Notes: generated by a model not told the origin, from the sequence alone. 64,000 bases of DNA from DATLMR01 sp964615905 (GCA_964615905.1 CAZTUB010000014.1:124001-188000), one strand, 5' to 3'; numbered from the stretch's first letter, positions 9,451 through 19,148 are shown. Numbers and translations are program-made.

Positions 9451-10470
9451 ATGATCGGGCTACACTCTTTTCGCTTCGCCTCGTTCCGGTTTATATCCAT
9501 ATGCGCCGCGCTCGTTTTGACAGCCTCGTCCGCGTACGCTCAAGGCTCGCACTCGCTTCAAGGGAAGGTAGGGTTGCCCAACGGCGTTCAGCCCGCCAAC
9601 CCCGTCAAGGTCACGTTGCTTTTAAGCGGCATGCGGGTCTTTGAAACCTTTACAGACCTGAGCGGTCGCTTCGCGTTTTCAGGCTTGCGCAGGGGGCGTT
9701 ACCAGCTTGTCGCAGAAGGCGACGGCAGAACATTTGAGACGACGAGCGTCTATGCGGAGATATCGGCTTACGGCAACGCGCCGCAAATCTTTACCCAGAA
9801 CATCCAGCTTCGGCTCAAACCCGGGGCGTCGGTCCCGCGCGCGACGACCGTCTCGGCAGACGAGTTTGAGCCAGACCTTCCTATCCAGGCTAAGAAAGAG
9901 TTCGAGAAAGGTATGAAGCGTGCCGACGACAATCAGCCCGAAAAGGCTATAAAACATTTCAAGACGGCGATTGATGCTTACCCCGATTTTTATTCCGCGC
10001 ACACGGCCATGGCCGATCAACTCGCCAAGCTCCAGCAATACGCCGAGGCGCTTGAGGTTTATCAAAAAGCGATCACGCTCAAGCCGAAACGCTTCGAGGG
10101 GCACGTCGGCTTAGGCGTAGTCTACGTCAAGCAGAAGAGGTACGACGAAGCGGTCGTCCCTTTGCGCCAAGCTATTGAACTGGATAAGCGCAGCTCGACG
10201 CCGTACCTCTTTTTGGGATTTGCAGAGATGATGACGGGCGAGTACGCGCCCGCCGAACAGAACCTGCTGCGCGCGTACGAGATCGATAAGCCGACAATCG
10301 CTCACATATATCTGGCAAACCTCTACGAGTTGAGAGGCGAGCCTGAAAAGGCCGTCGAGCACCTGAAATCGTTTCTCAAAGAGAACCCGGATAACCCTAA
10401 TTCGGGCCGCATACGCGAGGCGATAGATAAGCTCAAAAAACAGATGAGCGAAAAGAAAGCCAAGGGCTAG
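9451..10470 (+). CDS. Secreted carboxypeptidase-regulatory-like/TPR protein
   Basis: A 339-residue exported protein with AAGGAG at 9440-9445, five bases before the ATG. A signal peptide covers residues 1-31 (SICAALVLTASSAYAQ). Residues 33-125 are a beta-sandwich domain (LQGKVGLPNGVQ, GRFAFSGLRRGRYQLV). From residue 150 at least five TPR units follow (AIDAYPDFYSAHTAMADQL, AITLKPKRFEGHVGLGVVY), and the protein ends in a lysine-rich tail. It is a paralogue in architecture of the minus-strand gene at 4632 and sits between receptors 2 and 3. A role as a periplasmic scaffold for an Oar system is inferred from position only. Confidence 0.85.
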   Translation: MIGLHSFRFASFRFISICAALVLTASSAYAQGSHSLQGKVGLPNGVQPANPVKVTLLLSGMRVFETFTDLSGRFAFSGLRRGRYQLVAEGDGRTFETTSVYAEISAYGNAPQIFTQNIQLRLKPGASVPRATTVSADEFEPDLPIQAKKEFEKGMKRADDNQPEKAIKHFKTAIDAYPDFYSAHTAMADQLAKLQQYAEALEVYQKAITLKPKRFEGHVGLGVVYVKQKRYDEAVVPLRQAIELDKRSSTPYLFLGFAEMMTGEYAPAEQNLLRAYEIDKPTIAHIYLANLYELRGEPEKAVEHLKSFLKENPDNPNSGRIREAIDKLKKQMSEKKAKG

Positions 10471-10843
10471 CTTGCCGCTCGGTGCTGGAAAAGTAAGAAC
10501 TGAAAACCGTAGTTCGGTAAAGTCAATAAATTGAATCTCGAATTCACATTCCCGTATAAGTTCATGAAATTGGATTTGTATCCATGTTTTTACAAACCCG
10601 CCGCTGCTAAAGCTCGCCCTGTATAAAAGCTAAGCCTAAAGAATCTGCGGGCTTGGATCTTGAAACTCCTTTTCGACCCACCTGGAATATGGTTTGCACA
10701 TCTCGCCTACGCTAACTCTGGAAAAGATCAGCCCGGATACTTTCCGCTGGTGTCGCTCGAAGCAGTTCTCGATTGCAGAGCGAGACGGCCGGGGTCTGTC
10801 TTGGTCAAGCTTTTGTTTGTCGAAGCTTTTCAGGAGGTCAACG
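10471..10843 (+). other. Intergenic leader of Oar-like gene 3
   Basis: 373 bases. The A+T-rich segment 10500-10590 is the likely promoter zone. The motif at 10586-10603 resembles 5788-5805 upstream of receptor 2. An open frame extends upstream from the receptor start to 10694, but it lacks a ribosome binding site and is not supported. Confidence 0.45.
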
Positions 10844-13800
10844 ATGATAGTTAAGTTCAAAAAGGTGCTTGTGAGTTTTCTCTCACTGGCGATGATCTTT
10901 ACGAGCCTTGCGCCCGCGCTTGCGGCGCAAGAGCCGACGGGCGCGATTGAAGGCTTAATAACCGACCCGCAGGGCGCTATAGTCGCAAACGCGGAAGTGA
11001 CCGCGCGCAACGTCTCTACGAATCTCAGCCGCACAACCAACACAGGCAGCGACGGGCGCTATCGCATAGGCCAGCTCCCGCCGGGCAGGTATGAATTGAG
11101 GGTCTCTTACAAGGGCTTCAAATCATCCGTGGTCACAGACGTTGAAGTGCTTGTAGGCGCAAACCTCCCGCTCGATCTCGCGCTCGAAGTAGGCGGCGCG
11201 ACCGAAACGGTCACGGTCGCAGGCGGCGGCGAAGCGCAGATCGACCGGACCGACAACACCGTGTCGGGCGTCGTCGGCACTGTTCAAATAGAGAACCTGC
11301 CGCTCAACGGTCGCAACTTCCTCGACCTCGCGCAGCTGCAACCGGGCACGGAGACTGTCGCGGGCGGCTCGTTCGACCCGACCAAAGCCAACTACACGGG
11401 CGTCTCCATCGGTGGCCAGGCGGGCCGGTCAACGCAGATAACGGTTGACGGCGGATCGGTCGTCGATAACGTCGTAGGCACGACCACTCAGAATTTTTCG
11501 CAAGAGATAGTCCAGGAATTTCAGGTCGGCATATCGAACTTCGACCTCTCGACCGGCGCGAGCGCGTCGGGCGCGGTCAACATAATCTCGAAGTCGGGCT
11601 CGAACAATTTCCACGGCAACGCATACGTCTACTGGCGCGACGAAAAGTTCGCGGCCTTTCCCGCGCTCAGCCGTCTCGACGCGGCAAACGGCGTAGACCC
11701 TGCCGCGCGGACCGACGAGATTCCGTTCGACCGGGAACAGCTCGGCGCCACTTTCGGCGGCCCCATAAAAAGAGACAAGCTCTTTTTCTTCGCCAACGCC
11801 GAATATAACAACCAGGATGCGGTCGCGTTGCACATCCTTCCGAGCTACGCCCCCGGATTCAGCGGCTTTACGGGTAACCCGTTTAACGAGCTTCTGCTGA
11901 CGGGCAAAGTCGATTGGGTCGTCAACGACAAGACGAGCATGCTGTTTCGCTACTCGCATAACCACAACGACCAGCAGGTCCCGTTCTCGCCGGGCAGCGG
12001 AATAGTCCCGCGCGATTCCGCGAGCGGCATATTCACCTCGAACGACCAGATCGTCGAGAATCGCTCTGACGGGTTTGTCATAGGTATCACGCGCAGCCTT
12101 ACGTCGAACCTCGTCAACGACCTGCGCTACAACTTCAACGACTTTCACAACTTTGTCGGCGCGGCAACCGAAAACACACCTGAGCTTCGCATATTCAACT
12201 CCGCGACCGATCAGCAGTTCCGCACCGGCACAAACTCTATCGCCCCGCAGGTCACGGACCAGAGCCGAAACCAGATACGCGACGACCTGACCTGGACCAG
12301 GGGCGCGCACACAGTCAGGTTAGGCGGCAACTGGGAGCGCACGTCTATCACGGGCACTTTCGTCTTCTCGAACCCCGTGCGCATACGCATATTCGGCCCC
12401 GCGTCGGGCGGCCCGGCGGTCCTTCAAACCGAAGAGCAGTTCCTCGACGCGCCTGTGCGCGATCTGTCATACGGCATAGGCGATGCCACCTTGCCGTTCA
12501 ACACCGAAGAAGACGCGACCATAAATCACCGCTTCCAGTTCTACGGCAACGATTCGTGGAAGGTCACGAACAACTTCACGCTCAACTACGGCGTCGCATA
12601 CCGCATAGACTCGAACCTGTGGAACCACGACCTGCGGCGGCCCGCCTCAATCGCCCCGCTCTTCACGGGCGGCACAGAGGCTCCGGGGCGCGACACGAAC
12701 AACATCGCGCCGCGCATAGGGTTTGCGTGGGACCTTACGGGCAAAGGGCGCACGGTCGTTCGCGGCGGATTTGGCATGTACTATGACACGACCATCGACA
12801 ACCTGCGGCTGTTCGAGCGCGCGGACCTCGGCCCTCCCGGCGCGCAGCTCTTTCTTGTCGGCTTCGACGTAGCGAGCGACCTGCTGCCGGGCGGCGACGG
12901 CCGGTTCGGCACAAGCCCTACGGGCGCGACGGGTTTTTTGACGCTAAGGGACGCGCTCGCGCTTTCGCCCGCTGTTCGTGCGGACCTCGAAAGGACCTTC
13001 TCTCAGTGCACGCTCCCGACTTCGATTGAATGCGGGATGTTGAGAGGCATATCGCCTTCCGGCCCTATCTTCTCGACAGATTTCGAAGTGCCTTATTCGC
13101 TCCAATACTCGATAGGCATTCAAAAAGAGCTGCCGGCCAACATGGTCTTTCAGGCAGACTTCAACTACAGAAAAGGCGTGCACGAGCTTCTCACATACGA
13201 CGCGAACTTCAACGACTCCGTAGACGCTCAGGGCAACCCGACCCCTGTGCTCGATATAGGCGTCTCTGTGCCTTATGCCGACTCGTCTGCTTTCTCGACA
13301 TACAAGGCGCTGTTGCTCAGGCTGGATCGCCGCTTCTCGAACGGCTTCCAGCTGACGGGCAGCTACAGCCTTTCGCGGCTGAAAGCGTTCGGCAACGACG
13401 CGCTCGGTCTGGCCGACGGGATAGTGACGGACCGCAATAACTTCCGCGCGGACTTCGGGCCCGCCGGTCTTGATCGCACGCACCGTCTTGTCGTAAGCGG
13501 GCTGTGGGCGCTGCCGTTTTTCCAGGACTCGACAGGGTTTAAGAAGGCGCTGCTTGCCGACTGGACCGTTTCGTTCATCTCGACCGCGTTCAGCGGGCTG
13601 CCACAGAGCGCGCAATTGCCCGACGACATAGACATAAACGGGAGCGGCGCGTTCTTCTCCTATCTGCCCGGCACGGGCAATGGCAGCATCGGGCGCGACA
13701 TCAGATCGGTTTCGGAGCTGAACGCCCTGATTCGCGATTATAATGCGAACCGCGCTCGCTTTGCCGCGCGCATCGAAGACGGCGTTCCGGTCGATCCGCA

Positions 13801-14119
13801 GGGGACGCCGCTGCTTGAGCTTGCGGAGCTGCCCGAAGGGACTCGGCTTGGCGGCGACTCGGTCATCTCGCAAGATATTCGCCTGACAAAGGCGTTTCGT
13901 ATGGGCGAATCGAGGAGGCTCGATCTTATCGCCGAGGTGTTCAACGTGTTTAACGTCGCGAACCTCACGGACGTAAACGACACGGTCATCCCGACCAGGG
14001 AAGCCTCTTCGGAAGGAGGCTTCGTGTTCAACTCATTCCGCCCGACCGCGCGCACAAACTCCGTGTTCGGAACGGGCGGGCCGCGCGCCTTCCAGTTCGC
14101 GTTGAAGTTCACCTTCTAA
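10844..14119 (+). CDS. Oar-like TonB-dependent outer-membrane receptor 3
   Basis: A 1091-residue receptor. The start at 10844 follows AGGAGG (10832-10837) by six bases and begins a signal peptide (MIVKFKKVLVSFLSL... to APALAA, residues 1-28). Residues 31-110 are a carboxypeptidase-regulatory-like domain (GAIEGLITDPQGAIVANA). The plug region has LPLNGRNFLDLAQLQPG, TVDGGSVVDN and SGAVNIISKSGSNNFHGN. The long barrel ends in FQFALKFTF. It is close in motifs to receptor 2. Extra loops (residues about 700-790, with several cysteines) make it longer than its neighbours. The ligand is unknown. It ends in a terminator and a short tandem repeat. Confidence 0.92.
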   Translation: MIVKFKKVLVSFLSLAMIFTSLAPALAAQEPTGAIEGLITDPQGAIVANAEVTARNVSTNLSRTTNTGSDGRYRIGQLPPGRYELRVSYKGFKSSVVTDVEVLVGANLPLDLALEVGGATETVTVAGGGEAQIDRTDNTVSGVVGTVQIENLPLNGRNFLDLAQLQPGTETVAGGSFDPTKANYTGVSIGGQAGRSTQITVDGGSVVDNVVGTTTQNFSQEIVQEFQVGISNFDLSTGASASGAVNIISKSGSNNFHGNAYVYWRDEKFAAFPALSRLDAANGVDPAARTDEIPFDREQLGATFGGPIKRDKLFFFANAEYNNQDAVALHILPSYAPGFSGFTGNPFNELLLTGKVDWVVNDKTSMLFRYSHNHNDQQVPFSPGSGIVPRDSASGIFTSNDQIVENRSDGFVIGITRSLTSNLVNDLRYNFNDFHNFVGAATENTPELRIFNSATDQQFRTGTNSIAPQVTDQSRNQIRDDLTWTRGAHTVRLGGNWERTSITGTFVFSNPVRIRIFGPASGGPAVLQTEEQFLDAPVRDLSYGIGDATLPFNTEEDATINHRFQFYGNDSWKVTNNFTLNYGVAYRIDSNLWNHDLRRPASIAPLFTGGTEAPGRDTNNIAPRIGFAWDLTGKGRTVVRGGFGMYYDTTIDNLRLFERADLGPPGAQLFLVGFDVASDLLPGGDGRFGTSPTGATGFLTLRDALALSPAVRADLERTFSQCTLPTSIECGMLRGISPSGPIFSTDFEVPYSLQYSIGIQKELPANMVFQADFNYRKGVHELLTYDANFNDSVDAQGNPTPVLDIGVSVPYADSSAFSTYKALLLRLDRRFSNGFQLTGSYSLSRLKAFGNDALGLADGIVTDRNNFRADFGPAGLDRTHRLVVSGLWALPFFQDSTGFKKALLADWTVSFISTAFSGLPQSAQLPDDIDINGSGAFFSYLPGTGNGSIGRDIRSVSELNALIRDYNANRARFAARIEDGVPVDPQGTPLLELAELPEGTRLGGDSVISQDIRLTKAFRMGESRRLDLIAEVFNVFNVANLTDVNDTVIPTREASSEGGFVFNSFRPTARTNSVFGTGGPRAFQFALKFTF

Positions 14120-14144
14120 CCGGACACGGAAAACGCGGTCTCGG

Positions 14145-14181
14145 AAAAAGGCGGGTAGGCGACAGGCTTACCCGCCTTTTT
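14145..14181 (+). terminator. Intrinsic terminator after Oar-like gene 3
   Basis: The stem GGCGGGTA (14150-14157) pairs with TACCCGCC (14169-14176), extended by A5/T5 (14145-14149 with 14177-14181), giving a 13-bp stem and a T-run. It lies 25 bases after the stop codon. Confidence 0.85.
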
Positions 14182-14215
14182 ACCTGCCCTTTTTACCTGC
14201 CCTTTTTACCTGCCC
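14177..14215 (+). repeat. Three tandem copies of a 13-bp unit
   Basis: The unit TTTTTACCTGCCC occurs three times head to tail (14177-14189, 14190-14202, 14203-14215), beginning inside the terminator T-run. Each unit partly copies the right arm of the terminator, so it probably arose by slippage at that hairpin. It may provide extra U-tracts for termination. Confidence 0.85.
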
Positions 14216-14406
14216 GCTTTACCATCTCTCTTTATTGGCCCGCTAGTCCGCAATAAAATCCTAACATCTCGTTAATATTAATTTCTTCCCGCGCCGACCG
14301 CCTGGCTGTTAAAATTTAACCGCAAAACACTAGTGGCACATCTACTGCCAGTTGGAATTGGTGCCCTGGAACCCCTCAGAATTATTTTGTTAGGAGACTA
14401 TGAGGT

Positions 14407-15738
14407 ATGAAGAGCTATGTGCGCAATCGTGCGCTCGCGGTATTTACTTTTTTGATGATTATAGGGTTCACCCCTGCGGATTCGTTTGCGCAGGCCAGCT
14501 CGGCTGACCGCGACAGGGGCCGGACTATGCTCAGGACCGTGAAAGAGGAGATAAAGAAAAACTACTACGACCCGCAGTATCACGGCATCGATATTGAGAC
14601 GCGTTTTAAGGCGGCCGAGCAGAAGATAAACGAGGCCGAGTCGATGGGCCAGATCTTCGGGATCATAGCGCAGGCGGCGCTCGACCTGAACGACTCGCAC
14701 ACATATTTCATGCCGCCCCAGCGCGCCGCGCGCATCGATTATGGCTGGCAGATGCAGATGATAGGCAGCGAGTGTTACGTTGTCGCCATAAAGCCGGGAA
14801 GCGACGCCGAAGCGAAAGGGCTGAAGCTCGGCGACCGGGTGCTGGCTGTCAACGGCAACGAGCCCGCACGCGAGAACCTGTGGAAGATGAGCTATCTGTA
14901 TTACACGCTCAGACCGCAGCCCGGCCTGCGCGTGGTGGTCCAGAGCCCCGGCGGCCCTGAGCGCCAGCTCGACCTGATGGCTAAGGTCACGCAGACCAAG
15001 CGAGTCCGCGACCTGACAGGGTCGGATCAGGGCAACGATATAAGCGACCTTATCAGGGAGGCCGAAAACGAGGACCGCTTGAACGCGCATCGCTATTACG
15101 AGATGAAGCCCGACGTCTTTATCTGGAAGATGCCGCAGTTCGACATGAGCGAAGGCGATGTTGACTCGATGATGGAGAAGGTCAGAAAACACAAGGCGCT
15201 GATACTCGACCTGCGCGGAAACGGCGGCGGGTACATATTGACGCTACAGCGTCTGATCGGCAACCTGTTTGACCGCGACGTCAAGATAGGGGACATGAAG
15301 CGCCGCAAAGAGATCAAGCCTCTGCTGGCAAAGACGCGCGGCGACAAAGCCTTTAAAGGAAAGCTCGTCGTGCTTGTCGACAGCAAATCAGGCTCAGCCT
15401 CAGAGCTGCTGGCGCGAGTCGTGCAGCTTGAAAAGCGCGGGACGGTGATAGGCGACCGCACATCGGGCTCGGTCATGGTAAGCAAGAGCCACTCGCAGCA
15501 ACTCGGCGTTGACGTAGTGAGCTTCTACGCCGTGAGCGTCACCGACGCCGATGTGATCATGACGGACGGTAAGAGCCTGGAACACGTCGGCGTAACGCCC
15601 GACGAGCTGCTGCTGCCTAAGGCTACGGCCCTCGCCGCAGAACTCGACGTCGTGCTCGCTCGCGCCGCCGAGCTTGTCGGCCTGGAACTGGGCGCTGAAC
15701 AGGCGGGCGCGATGTTCCCGGTCGAGTGGAGAAAATAA
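14407..15738 (+). CDS. Secreted S41 family peptidase with PDZ domain
   Basis: 443 residues with a signal peptide (residues 1-29, ...PADSFAQ). A PDZ-like domain lies at about residues 115-195 (LKLGDRVLAVNG). The S41 catalytic domain runs from about 225 to 400, with LDLRGNGGG (268-275) and the serine motif GSASE (Ser330). By comparison with Prc/CtpA, the general-base lysine would fall at residue 355, in GDRTSGSVM, but this protein has serine there. It therefore belongs to the S41 branch without the classical Ser-Lys dyad, or uses another base (Lys360 is near). AGGAG (14392-14396) lies ten bases before the ATG. It probably cleaves exported proteins or peptides. Confidence 0.85.
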   Translation: MKSYVRNRALAVFTFLMIIGFTPADSFAQASSADRDRGRTMLRTVKEEIKKNYYDPQYHGIDIETRFKAAEQKINEAESMGQIFGIIAQAALDLNDSHTYFMPPQRAARIDYGWQMQMIGSECYVVAIKPGSDAEAKGLKLGDRVLAVNGNEPARENLWKMSYLYYTLRPQPGLRVVVQSPGGPERQLDLMAKVTQTKRVRDLTGSDQGNDISDLIREAENEDRLNAHRYYEMKPDVFIWKMPQFDMSEGDVDSMMEKVRKHKALILDLRGNGGGYILTLQRLIGNLFDRDVKIGDMKRRKEIKPLLAKTRGDKAFKGKLVVLVDSKSGSASELLARVVQLEKRGTVIGDRTSGSVMVSKSHSQQLGVDVVSFYAVSVTDADVIMTDGKSLEHVGVTPDELLLPKATALAAELDVVLARAAELVGLELGAEQAGAMFPVEWRK

Positions 15739-15744
15739 GGGAAG

Positions 15745-15843
15745 GTGACAAGTGACAAGTGACGAGTGACAAGAAGGAGTCGATACTGTTTGGCTCTTGT
15801 CTATATCTTGTCACTCGTCACTTGTCACTGTTTACTGTTCACG
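15745..15843 (+). repeat. Heptamer-repeat inverted pair between convergent genes (copy A)
   Basis: The left arm repeats the unit GTGACAA/GTGACGA with a 7-bp period (15745-15773). The right arm carries the same units inverted (15807-15843). The segments 15752-15773 and 15807-15828 are perfect 22-bp inverted copies with a 33-nt loop. The TGA stop of the minus-strand VPS10-like gene (15839-15841) lies inside the repeat. Related arrays occur at 28361 and 33469. The hairpin could act as a bidirectional terminator. Confidence 0.85.
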
Positions 15844-18800
15844 GCTTAAGCGTTTGGACGCCGCTTTCGCGGAGCCGGTTGTTCAGGCTCGACGCCGCTT
15901 CGATAACGCGGTTCCACTCATCGACAATCGATCTAAGCTCTTTGGCCAGCTCGTCCATCCGTTCCGTCTGGTCGGCGGTTGGCGCGGCGGTATAGCTGTC
16001 GAACGTTCCCGCAAGCTGGCCGAGCCGCGCGATCAACGGTCGCGGTGTCCCCGGTAACGGCGGTCCCGCGCTGCCGGAAGTGTTTAGGACGGGGATGAGC
16101 TTTCGCTGCGCCGCGTCGATCTTCGCGTCCAGCTCTTTCACCTCGTCAATCAACGACTGCGAAACGCCAGCCTTCTTCTTGAGCGCATCCTGAACCGCGC
16201 TCGTCTGTGACTTCAGGTTCTGCATGGAGCGGCGTGTGGCGTCGGCGCTCTTTTGAAGCTCATACGTCTTGATCGAAGCGTCTTGCCATCTTGCGCGGTC
16301 AGCGGCGCTGATCCTGATGCGCGGGTCGTCTTCTACGCGCACAGTCTTTGAGACATGATTTTCGCCCACGCTTATTCTGATTGTGTATTCGCCCGGTTGT
16401 ACGCGCGGCCCTCGCGGTATAAACCCGCCGCCGCCGCCGCCCTGCCCCTGCTGAGGCGGAACGGGCTGCCCGTGTCTCAAATCCCAACCCATGCGGTTAA
16501 TCCCCGCCTCTTTTACGCCCGGCCCTTCGCGCACGACCTTCCCGCTCTTATCGAGGATCGTGACTTTGACCTCTCCGGCGGGCTTTGACTTGAGGTAGTA
16601 AGCGATCACGGCATTGTAAGGCGGGTTGGGAGCCGCGAAGTATTTGTGGCCCGTGCTGCCCTTTCGACTGAAAAGCCTGAACTGGGTGGCGGGCCTCATA
16701 TCAAACAGGTGGAGATCGGATGCGAGCACCTCTTCGGTCATCTGTTCGAGCGCGGTGATGTCGTCGAGCACCCAGATCGACCGCCCGTGTGTGCCGAGCA
16801 CAAGGTCGTTTTCGCGCGGGTGAATCTGTATGTCGTCTACTCTTACAAGCGGCAGGTTCCCCTTCAATCTAGTCCACCGGCCGCCCCTATCGAACGAAAC
16901 GAATGCGCCAAGCTCCGTTCCCAAAAAGAGCAGGTTCGGGTTGCGCGGGTGCTCGCGCAGCACTCGCGCGGTTGCGCCTTTTGGCAGATCGCTCTTTATC
17001 GACTTCCACGTCTCGCCGTAATCGGTAGTCACAAAGACGTATGTGTTGTAGTCGTCCGCGCGATGGCCGTCAAAAGTCACGTAGACGGTCGCTTCCGCGT
17101 GGACAGACGGAGTGACGCGGCTGACGTACGTCTGGTCGGGGAGGCCGGAGATTTTACCCGTGACGTTCTTCCAGGACTTTCCCCCGTCGCGAGAGACCTG
17201 CACGTTGCCGTCGTCGGTCCCCGCATAAAGCAGACCTTCTTTGATTAGAGATTCGGCGAGCGTGACGACTTGCCCGTATGTCTCCTGCCCGTCGTGACGC
17301 GACAGCATGTTCTGATCCGGGAGCGCTCCCAGGATCGGCAAACGGTCGCGTTGCAGGTCGCGCGAAAGGTCCGCGCTCACCTGAGACCAGCTATCGCCTC
17401 GATCCGTCGATTTAAAGACACGGTTGCCGCCGAAATAGATCGTTCTGTTGTTATGAGGCGAGATCAATACGGGCGAGTTCCAGTCGAAGCGATAAGGCTT
17501 TTCGCCGTCGCGGGCCTGCGGGCGTATGAACTTTCGCTCGCCTGTCCTCAGCTCAAGCCGCGAAAGCGACCCGCCCTGCGACTCTACGTAGAGGACTTCA
17601 GGGTCTGTCGGGTCTACCTGCACATAAAACCCGTCGCCGCCGCCTATCCTGAACCAATCATCGTTGGTCACGCCTTCCGCGTTGAGCGTGCCCGCAGGGC
17701 CTGCCCAGCTTCCGTTGTCCTGCAACCCGCCGTAGACCCAGTAAGGCTTACGGTTATCGAGCGTTATCTCGTAGAACTGGCCGAGCGGTATCGTGTTGAC
17801 GAAATCCCACGTGCGACCGCGATCATACGAAAAGTGTATGCCGCCGTCGCTCCCCAGTATCATGTGGTCAGAGTTCGCAGGGTTTATCCACATCGCGTGA
17901 TAGTCGCCGTGGATTCGCGTGACGACGTTCGTCGCGAAGGTCTTGCCGCCGTCTTCCGACGTGAACATATTCGCGCCGAGCACCCAGATGCGCTGGTCGT
18001 TTTTCGGGTCGATGCGAACCTTGCTGTAGTACATCGGGCGCGGGTTCACGCTGCTCATCTGCCGCCAGGTCGCGCCTTTATCTTCGGAGCGGAACAGGCC
18101 GCCTTTTGCGTTCTCGATTGTCGCGTAAACGATGTCAGGGTTTGCGCGGTAGACGTCGATGCCGATGCGGCCGGTCACGCCCTCTGGAAGTCCCTGCGTG
18201 AGCCGCGTCCAGTTTGCGCCGCCGTCGGTGGTCTTGTAGAGCGCGCTGTGAGGGCCGCCGCCGTTGAAACCGTAAGGCGTGCGGCGGCGCTGGTAGGCTG
18301 CCGCATAAAGCGTGAGCGGGTTTTTGTGATCCATGGCCACGTCGATCACGCCCGTGTCTTCATTGATAAAGAGAACGTTGGCCCAGCTCTTGCCGCCGTC
18401 CGTAGTCTTGAAAAGGCCGCGCTCTTTGTTCGGCCCCCAGAGGTGGCCCGCCGCCGCGACGTATACGACGTTCGCGTCGTTCGGGTCTATTGAGATGCGG
18501 CCGATGTGTTTGGTGTCGGCGAGCCCCATGTTCTGCCAGGTCTTGCCCGCGTCGAGCGAGCGATAGACGCCGTCGCCCCACGAAGACGATTGCCGGTTGT
18601 TAGGCTCGCCGGTCCCTACCCACACGACGTTCGGGTTCGAAGGCGCGACCGTCACGTCGCCTATCGACACCGAAGATTGTTCGTCGAAGATGGGGGCCCA
18701 GGTCGTTCCGTTGTTGGTCGTCTTCCAGACGCCGCCGGTCGCCACGCCCGCGTATATGATATGAGGGTTCGTTTCGACAACGGCGAAGTCGTCTATGCGC

Positions 18801-18979
18801 CCGCCCATGTTCGCGGGCCCAATCGAACGCCATTGAAGGTTTTTGAGGGCCGTCTCTTCAACTCTGCCGTTCCCGTTTTGAGCCGAAACCGCAGTCGCCA
18901 ACAGGGCCACAGCTAACAAAACAATGCGCAGCCGGCGCAATATGCCTGACCCGATCAAGCTCGCTTGTAATGATCTCAT
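15839..18979 (-). CDS. Secreted VPS10/sortilin-like BNR-repeat protein
   Basis: 1046 residues from an ATG at 18979, with GGAG (18985-18988) six bases upstream; a longer frame to 19045 has no such signal. A signal peptide covers about residues 1-34 (LLAVALLATAVSAQ). Residues 40-720 contain about eleven Asp-box (BNR) motifs such as RSLDAGKTW, KTTDGGKSW and VSRDGGKSW, which build one or two large beta-propellers like those of sortilin and sialidase-like proteins. A glycine-rich linker follows near residue 850, then a helical C-terminal part. Sialidase activity is not implied. Such proteins are common in Acidobacteriota, and their role is unknown. The stop codon is supplied by a heptamer repeat. 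Confidence 0.87.
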   Translation of the reverse strand: MRSLQASLIGSGILRRLRIVLLAVALLATAVSAQNGNGRVEETALKNLQWRSIGPANMGGRIDDFAVVETNPHIIYAGVATGGVWKTTNNGTTWAPIFDEQSSVSIGDVTVAPSNPNVVWVGTGEPNNRQSSSWGDGVYRSLDAGKTWQNMGLADTKHIGRISIDPNDANVVYVAAAGHLWGPNKERGLFKTTDGGKSWANVLFINEDTGVIDVAMDHKNPLTLYAAAYQRRRTPYGFNGGGPHSALYKTTDGGANWTRLTQGLPEGVTGRIGIDVYRANPDIVYATIENAKGGLFRSEDKGATWRQMSSVNPRPMYYSKVRIDPKNDQRIWVLGANMFTSEDGGKTFATNVVTRIHGDYHAMWINPANSDHMILGSDGGIHFSYDRGRTWDFVNTIPLGQFYEITLDNRKPYWVYGGLQDNGSWAGPAGTLNAEGVTNDDWFRIGGGDGFYVQVDPTDPEVLYVESQGGSLSRLELRTGERKFIRPQARDGEKPYRFDWNSPVLISPHNNRTIYFGGNRVFKSTDRGDSWSQVSADLSRDLQRDRLPILGALPDQNMLSRHDGQETYGQVVTLAESLIKEGLLYAGTDDGNVQVSRDGGKSWKNVTGKISGLPDQTYVSRVTPSVHAEATVYVTFDGHRADDYNTYVFVTTDYGETWKSIKSDLPKGATARVLREHPRNPNLLFLGTELGAFVSFDRGGRWTRLKGNLPLVRVDDIQIHPRENDLVLGTHGRSIWVLDDITALEQMTEEVLASDLHLFDMRPATQFRLFSRKGSTGHKYFAAPNPPYNAVIAYYLKSKPAGEVKVTILDKSGKVVREGPGVKEAGINRMGWDLRHGQPVPPQQGQGGGGGGFIPRGPRVQPGEYTIRISVGENHVSKTVRVEDDPRIRISAADRARWQDASIKTYELQKSADATRRSMQNLKSQTSAVQDALKKKAGVSQSLIDEVKELDAKIDAAQRKLIPVLNTSGSAGPPLPGTPRPLIARLGQLAGTFDSYTAAPTADQTERMDELAKELRSIVDEWNRVIEAASSLNNRLRESGVQTLKP

Positions 18980-19148
18980 CGCGTCTCCGAAATCCTTTAT
19001 ATTTATCCACTGGTCGGGGAAGGAAGGTCGCGGGCAAATTATCATCGCCTCAAAGGGCCAGTCAAGGCAGCCTCCATTTAGAAATGCGCCGACACTATAA
19101 GGCCGACACTACCGGCGGCAAGCAATGAAAAGATAGGCTGTCGCGCAG

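Noticed and set aside
15745..15843. CRISPR array
   Set aside because: The repeats are 7-bp units without regular spacers and no cas genes are near.
17270..18493. Plus-strand open frame of 407 codons inside the VPS10-like gene
   Set aside because: Shadow of the minus-strand BNR gene; low-complexity Arg/Val-rich product with no motif.
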